Shown here in pieces: positions 60,322 to 64,000 of a DNA stretch of 64,000 bases. A program made the position numbers and the translations under genes. The stretch's first letter is position 1. The number at the start of each line of letters is the position of its first letter. The notes below the pieces were generated by a model. The model was not told where the DNA came from and did not search any database. It saw only the letters and a list, made by a program, of their open reading frames with translations. This stretch comes from Bacillota bacterium (lineage in GTDB: Bacteria > Bacillota > Clostridia > Christensenellales > Aristaeellaceae), in contig JAEZIN010000006.1 of NCBI GenBank assembly GCA_023436585.1, positions 62,001 through 126,000 on the forward strand. Direction: 5' to 3'.

Positions 60322-61464
60322 TTACAGGCTGCTTTCGTATTCCGCCCTGATTTCCTTCAAGTATTGTATGATGGGCAGATGCTGCGGGCAGGCCTTCTGG
60401 CATATGCCGCAGGAAACGCACAGGCTGGCGTCCTTTTTTTCTTCCGTCATCGCTTTGTAGCGGTTCATAAACTCTGGCTTTGTATCCAGCATGGCCGCAT
60501 TGTCATATCCCCGGAATATGTTGGGGATGGCTACGTTTTTGGGGCAGGGCTGGCAATAGTTGCAGCCGGTGCAGTTTGTTTTTATACGGCTTAGATATGC
60601 TTCCTTCACCTTGGCAAAAAGCGCTTCCTCCTCCGGCGTTACAACGTTTGCGGCGGCGCTTTCAAAAATGCGAAGATTGTCCTTCACCTGCTCCATGGTG
60701 CTCATGCCGCTTAATATGGTCATAACCTCCGGCATGTTGTACAGGTAGCGGAAGGCCCACTCCACGCTGCTGCGGCGGACAGGGAAGGCATGATAGAGCG
60801 CTTTCACCTCCGCAGGCGGCGTTACAAGCGCCCCGCCCCGAAGCGGCTCCATCACCACGATGCCTAAGCCCTTGGCTGATGCATAGCGCATGCCATCTAG
60901 CCCGGCCTGGTATTCCCCGTCCAGCAGGTTCAATTGTATTTGAGCCATTTTCCAGGGATAATCGTCGATGATTTTCGGAAACAGGTCCGCTTCGTCATGG
61001 AAGGAGAAGGATGGGTAGCGGATTTTTCCGCTGGCCACAGCCTTATCCAGAAATTCGGGATAATCCAGCTTCTGCATCTGCTCAAACGAGTTTTTGTTCA
61101 GCGCGTGCAGCAGATAAAAGTCTACATGATCCGTTTTCAGCTTCATGAGCTGTTCATCCAAAAAGCGGTCCATGTCCTCCCGCTTTTTCACCAGCCAGAC
61201 AGGAAGCTTTGTGGCAAGCACTACCTTCTCGCGGTAGCCGTTTTGCAGCGCTTCGCCCATAACCAGTTCGCTTTCGCCTCCGTGATACGGATACGCCGTA
61301 TCCATGTAATTGACGCCCTGGTCTATGGCGTGGCGGATCATCGCCACGGCTTCCTCCCTGTTGATCACGCGCTTTTGGCCGGCTTCCTTCGTCGGCAGCC
61401 GCATGGCGCCAAAGCCGAGCCTGGATACCGAAATATTAAGGTCGCGAAATGGAATCTTCTGCAT
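60322..61464 (-). CDS. aldo/keto reductase with C-terminal ferredoxin domain
   Basis: A 380-residue reductase. The AKR part shows VSRLGFGAMRLPT, YMDTAYPYHGGESE (catalytic Asp/Tyr), LATKLPVW and a DFYLLHALN strand. The C-terminal part holds two 4Fe-4S motifs, CTGCNYCQPCP near residue 285 and CVSCGICQKACPQ near 340. This architecture is common in anaerobes, where electrons probably come from the clusters. AAGGGGACAAACC precedes ATG 61464. No close neighbours on its strand. Confidence 0.9.
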   Translation of the reverse strand: MQKIPFRDLNISVSRLGFGAMRLPTKEAGQKRVINREEAVAMIRHAIDQGVNYMDTAYPYHGGESELVMGEALQNGYREKVVLATKLPVWLVKKREDMDRFLDEQLMKLKTDHVDFYLLHALNKNSFEQMQKLDYPEFLDKAVASGKIRYPSFSFHDEADLFPKIIDDYPWKMAQIQLNLLDGEYQAGLDGMRYASAKGLGIVVMEPLRGGALVTPPAEVKALYHAFPVRRSSVEWAFRYLYNMPEVMTILSGMSTMEQVKDNLRIFESAAANVVTPEEEALFAKVKEAYLSRIKTNCTGCNYCQPCPKNVAIPNIFRGYDNAAMLDTKPEFMNRYKAMTEEKKDASLCVSCGICQKACPQHLPIIQYLKEIRAEYESSL

Positions 61465-61562
61465 GGTTTGTCCCCTTTCCACGATTTCAGTATAAGTCTA
61501 GCATACAAAGCGACATCTGAAAAGTCGTTAAAGTATGATGCTCTGTTTTTTCTGGGAATTGC

Positions 61563-61591
61563 TTGACACAGGACAAGGCAGCCTGTATAAT
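61563..61591 (+). promoter_or_regulatory. tRNA-Ser promoter
   Basis: TTGACA (61563-61568) and TATAAT (61586-61591), exactly 17 bases apart, 26 bases before the tRNA. Confidence 0.9.
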
Positions 61592-61617
61592 GTTGTTCGT
61601 TGCCGATGCAGCGATAT

Positions 61618-61708
61618 GGAGAGTTGGCTGAGTGGTCTAAGGCGCACGACTGGAAATCGTGTGTGGGCTTATACCCCACCTAGGGTTCAAATCCCTAACT
61701 CTCCGCCA
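61618..61708 (+). tRNA. tRNA-Ser (anticodon GGA)
   Basis: A class II tRNA with a long variable arm: acceptor GGAGAGT with ACTCTCC, D-arm TGGCTGAGTGGTCTAAGGC, anticodon stem CACGA/TCGTG with loop CTGGAAA, variable arm TGGGCTTATACCCCA, T-arm GGGTTCAAATCCC, and encoded GCCA at 61705-61708. Confidence 0.97.
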
Positions 61709-61713
61709 GAAAG

Positions 61714-61760
61714 AAAACCGTTGAAATTACTAGCTTTCTAGTGTTTCAGCGGTTTTTTTT
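61714..61760 (+). terminator. tRNA-Ser terminator
   Basis: AAACCGTTGAAATTACTAG pairs with CTAGTGTTTCAGCGGTTT, followed by TTTTT. Confidence 0.85.
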
Positions 61761-61776
61761 CATAACTATTTTATAG

Positions 61777-61905
61777 CCGGAAGTCGTGCATTGCAAGTTG
61801 CTTGAAAACCTGTGCGCACCAGACTTAAAAAAAGTAGAAAAATATGCAGCACTGGCTAATACTCGCACTAAATCAGGCAAGACACTTCATGGAAGGGTAG
61901 TATAA
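61777..61905 (+). pseudogene. possible C-terminal gene remnant
   Basis: A frame without a start codon reads LLENLCAPDLKKVEKYAALA before TAA at 61903-61905. It resembles the tail of a small DNA-binding or phage protein and may be debris of an element inserted at tRNA-Ser. No family is identified. Confidence 0.25.
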
Positions 61906-61922
61906 CCGCATAACAACAAGAA

Positions 61923-61952
61923 ACCCTGCCTTTGATTGGCAGGTTTTTTTAT
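61923..61952 (+). terminator. Rho-independent terminator
   Basis: AACCCTGCC loop GGCAGGTT followed by TTTTT. It separates the remnant from the small membrane protein gene at 61996. Confidence 0.75.
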
Positions 61953-61995
61953 TACTGTTGTGATAAAATACCCGTGTTGAAAGGAAGGCACAGTT

Positions 61996-62217
61996 ATGTT
62001 GAGTGGGATAGCTTTAGTGATTTTTGCGGAACTAATAGCTGACTTACCCAAATGGGTTTATATTGTGCTACTTTCAATAACCCTTTCCATTATCGGATAT
62101 AAAAAAGGTATCATGTTCGGTTTAGCCGAAAAATTAAAAAAAGTGATGGACTTAACTTTAAGTGAAGTCATATTAAAAAAATCGAACCTCGTAATTAGGT
62201 ATAATAATTATACCTGA
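61996..62217 (+). CDS. small two-helix membrane protein, unknown
   Basis: A 73-residue protein with two membrane segments (about 4-17 and 20-38) and a basic C-terminal part (LAEKLKKVMDLTL). GAAAGGAAGGCACAGTT precedes the ATG. No family recognised. It is AT-rich and sits in the region after tRNA-Ser, so it is probably acquired. Confidence 0.55.
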   Translation: MLSGIALVIFAELIADLPKWVYIVLLSITLSIIGYKKGIMFGLAEKLKKVMDLTLSEVILKKSNLVIRYNNYT

Positions 62218-62251
62218 GAACCTGCTATAATTGGTAGGGATTCTATTTGTA

Positions 62252-62566
62252 TTAATAACGAAAATTCCTTGACAATGAATACCGATATATTAAGCCTGCG
62301 GCAATTCCTACGGCTGTTACAGTTACAAAGAAAATCAGCATATTTTTTATTTTGGAAAGCAAGGAAATAATCTGTAATCTATAGTAATTACCGGTTCCTT
62401 TAATTGTTGATGAATCTATGAATTCGTAAATTTCGTCATTTAGTGGAATGCCTTCTATCACGGTTTTTGCTATCTCAGAGTTTTCTTCTGGAGTACAACG
62501 ATGCTTTTCTGTTAACCCGCTTCTGATGTAGTAATCAGTCAAAACGTGCTTTTTCGATGGCCACAT
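62252..62566 (-). CDS. hypothetical membrane-anchored protein
   Basis: A 104-residue protein with a hydrophilic N-terminal part (TEKHRCTPEENSEIAKTVIE) and one membrane helix at about 75-93 (MLIFFVTVTAVGIAAGLIY). AAAGGTGGAATTTTT precedes the ATG. No family recognised. AT-rich, convergent with the gene at 61996. Confidence 0.6.
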   Translation of the reverse strand: MWPSKKHVLTDYYIRSGLTEKHRCTPEENSEIAKTVIEGIPLNDEIYEFIDSSTIKGTGNYYRLQIISLLSKIKNMLIFFVTVTAVGIAAGLIYRYSLSRNFRY

Positions 62567-62671
62567 AAAAATTCCACCTTTCAGAATATTTTTCCATTAT
62601 AGCACAATTCTGGTTTACGTAAAGTAACTATAGGTGTACAATAAAAATATATGAAAGGAGGATATCACAGA

Positions 62672-63271
62672 ATGGATTGGGCACAGGTTCTTACAAAAGT
62701 TCTGGAGTTGCTTGATATAAAAAGAATATTAGCTTCTTTTTTATTTGGTTTGGTGACAAGGTTAATTGTCCCTGATGACTTCCCCTTAAATACTTTATTA
62801 GCATCGAAAACTGAAGGAACTTGGGTTTGGCTGTTGATTGTCTATTCAGTTGTTTGGTACGTGCTATTCCTCTTTTTTGGATGGTTAATTAAGAAGTATA
62901 ATGAGAACAAAAAAATACAAAAGGAAGCGATTGAACTTCAAGAAAAAGTAATGAAAGAAGCACAAGAATTTCAAGAAAAATTAGCGAGGGAAGAAAAAGA
63001 ACATATTGCAAAATACGAGTTATTGCCAAATGGATGTGCCAAAATGCTGAAATCGTTCATACTAAACAATAATGAATCCATTTCTCTGAAATATTCGGAC
63101 GATAGGTATTATATACTTAGCGAGACAAAATGGATAATTGAAATTCCGTGTGGTTCAGTAAATGATGGTGATATTCATGCAGATATAATGCTGAAACCTG
63201 AAATATATGCAGATATTAAAAAGCTTTGTGATGCAGGGAAATTATTTACTGATATAAAAGATACTAAGTAA
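62672..63271 (+). CDS. SieB-like membrane protein, candidate superinfection exclusion
   Basis: A 199-residue protein: two membrane helices (about 18-33 and 50-73) with a short loop, a charged coiled coil (about 75-115, KIQKEAIELQEKVMKEAQ), and a C-terminal domain with MLKSFILNNNESISLKY and late IYADIKKL. The two-helix, coiled-coil and small-domain plan resembles superinfection-exclusion B proteins, which block phage development. The match is by architecture and not confirmed. AAAGGAGGATATCACAGA precedes ATG 62672. A shorter relative lies 250 bases downstream. Confidence 0.5.
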   Translation: MDWAQVLTKVLELLDIKRILASFLFGLVTRLIVPDDFPLNTLLASKTEGTWVWLLIVYSVVWYVLFLFFGWLIKKYNENKKIQKEAIELQEKVMKEAQEFQEKLAREEKEHIAKYELLPNGCAKMLKSFILNNNESISLKYSDDRYYILSETKWIIEIPCGSVNDGDIHADIMLKPEIYADIKKLCDAGKLFTDIKDTK

Positions 63272-63288
63272 TGAATATGATTTTTGAT

Positions 63289-63316
63289 ACCCCGTCACAA
63301 GACGGGGTTATTTATT
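63289..63316 (+). terminator. terminator after the SieB-like gene
   Basis: CCCCGTC (63290-63296) pairs with GACGGGG (63301-63307), followed by TTATTTATTT. Confidence 0.8.
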
Positions 63317-63519
63317 TGTCCTGATATTCCCCTTAATTTGACGGCAGACGATAAGGAATTTTGCAAGTGATGGAATTATTTCTCTATATTCAGCAATAAT
63401 ATATACTACATGCAGTTAGTGGGCAAGAAATTATATTTTTCTTGCAACGCTAGGAATCATATTGCATGTCCAGCATATTATTAATATCGAACTTAGTACA
63501 AGCTGAGAGGAGAAATCAT

Positions 63520-63777
63520 ATGGATAAATTCATCAAGGTACTAGTGGAAAAGTTTAACTTGCGTATCCTAATTATCTCAGCATTACTTGGGTTTATCACA
63601 TACTGCATCTTCCCGATAATAAATTTCGTAAATATAATAATATTCTGAAATGTCGAAATATTCCCTATTGGGTGGGGAATATATAGCTCAATTTACTTGT
63701 TGCTTTTTAGTTTTTTAATGGGATTGGTTAAGACAAAAAGAAAATCAAAAAGGCATAGAATGTGCAAAATGTCTTAA
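63520..63777 (+). pseudogene. second SieB-like gene with in-frame TGA
   Basis: From ATG 63520 (AGAGGAGAAATCAT upstream) the frame codes MDKFIKVLVEKFNLRILIIS and a first membrane helix like that of the gene at 62672 (compare VLVEKFNLRILI with VLELLDIKRILA). A TGA at 63646-63648 stops it after 42 residues. The same frame then continues with a second helix (IYSSIYLLLFSFLMGLV) and a basic tail to TAA at 63775-63777. It lacks the C-terminal domain. It looks like a decayed copy; two separate short products or readthrough are alternatives. Confidence 0.5.
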
Positions 63778-64000
63778 GATGTAAGTGTTTGATTGTGAAG
63801 TGAAGTTGACAAAATGCAAGATTTTTTGAATAAGACTCTTTAGGGAAGGGAAGATATAAAGAAAACAGTTAAACTGAACTAGCCTCAAAATCAAAATTCA
63901 TGAGCTCAGGCTATCGATATGGCCTGCACTTTTTACTAGTTTCAATAGCAATTGGCCGATGTAAAATAGTCAAAATAGTTAATTTCCTTCCATTTTTTCG
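63778..64000. other. AT-rich end of window, no feature seen
   Basis: No open frame with a ribosome site, tRNA, hairpin with T-run or repeat was found here. Confidence 0.5.

Noticed and set aside
38712..64000. A duplicated tRNA-Lys 3' end marking the other attachment site
   Set aside because: No second copy of the T-arm and acceptor sequence was seen in this window, so the element's far end is not defined.
1..64000. CRISPR array or insertion sequence with transposase
   Set aside because: No regularly spaced direct repeats and no transposase motif were seen; only an integrase remnant is present.

Overview
The window looks like a chromosome segment of an anaerobic, Gram-positive-type Bacillota, probably a clostridial lineage such as Eubacteriales or Christensenellales. 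The grounds are strong AGGAGG-type ribosome sites, sigma-A-like promoters, a split PurH and one-chain PurL purine operon, NarL- and OmpR-type systems driving ABC exporters, and PBP1A/MurC/L,D-transpeptidase wall genes. Most of it is moderately GC-rich; two short AT-rich stretches sit beside tRNA genes. Lineage is an inference, since no rRNA is present.

Layout. 1-380: a possible gene end and a compact structured element, apparently noncoding. 382-6372 (minus): HlyD-type adaptor, MacB-like ATPase and permease, OmpR-type response regulator, histidine kinase, small alarmone synthetase and YdcZ-type transporter. 6593-10922: rhamnose catabolism (rhaA, aldolase, rhaB) divergent from a DeoR-type regulator. 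11040-24352: a purine operon (purE C F M N, IMP cyclohydrolase, AICAR transformylase, D, L, B and a tautomerase-like gene) behind a promoter with two PurBox-like sites, a short leader ORF and an attenuator-like hairpin. 24425-30884: pentapeptide protein, endonuclease IV, then a flavin-type electron-transfer neighbourhood: NusG-domain-II protein, Gx/heptaprenyl-like membrane protein, small secreted FMN-binding-like protein, and an 838-residue protein with seven FMN-binding domains.

30931-38510: LarA-family protein, an unassigned riboswitch-like leader before a methyltransferase, and a two-component system divergent from a three-gene ABC-2 exporter (LnrJKLMN-like layout). 38636-40713: tRNA-Lys followed by a decayed integrated element (integrase tail, DUF4375 protein, tape-measure fragment, truncated acetyltransferase). 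40714-51706: acetyltransferase, PH-domain-like protein, L,D-transpeptidase, an SPL-type radical SAM gene with a LexA-like box in its promoter, murC, PBP1A, an FtsH-like protease and a Cys-rich hexapeptide-repeat protein. 51763-61464: two aldo/keto reductases, a phosphoesterase/SDR/Gfo-Idh operon, AraC regulator, GH65 phosphorylase and PHP phosphoesterase. 61618-64000: tRNA-Ser followed by an AT-rich island of small membrane proteins, including two related SieB-like genes, one interrupted by TGA.

The strongest leads for something new are the seven-flavin protein with its neighbours, the structured element at 138-346, the leader at 32270-32471, the purE leader, and the paired SieB-like genes. 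Function calls rest on motif recognition by eye; no database search was run.
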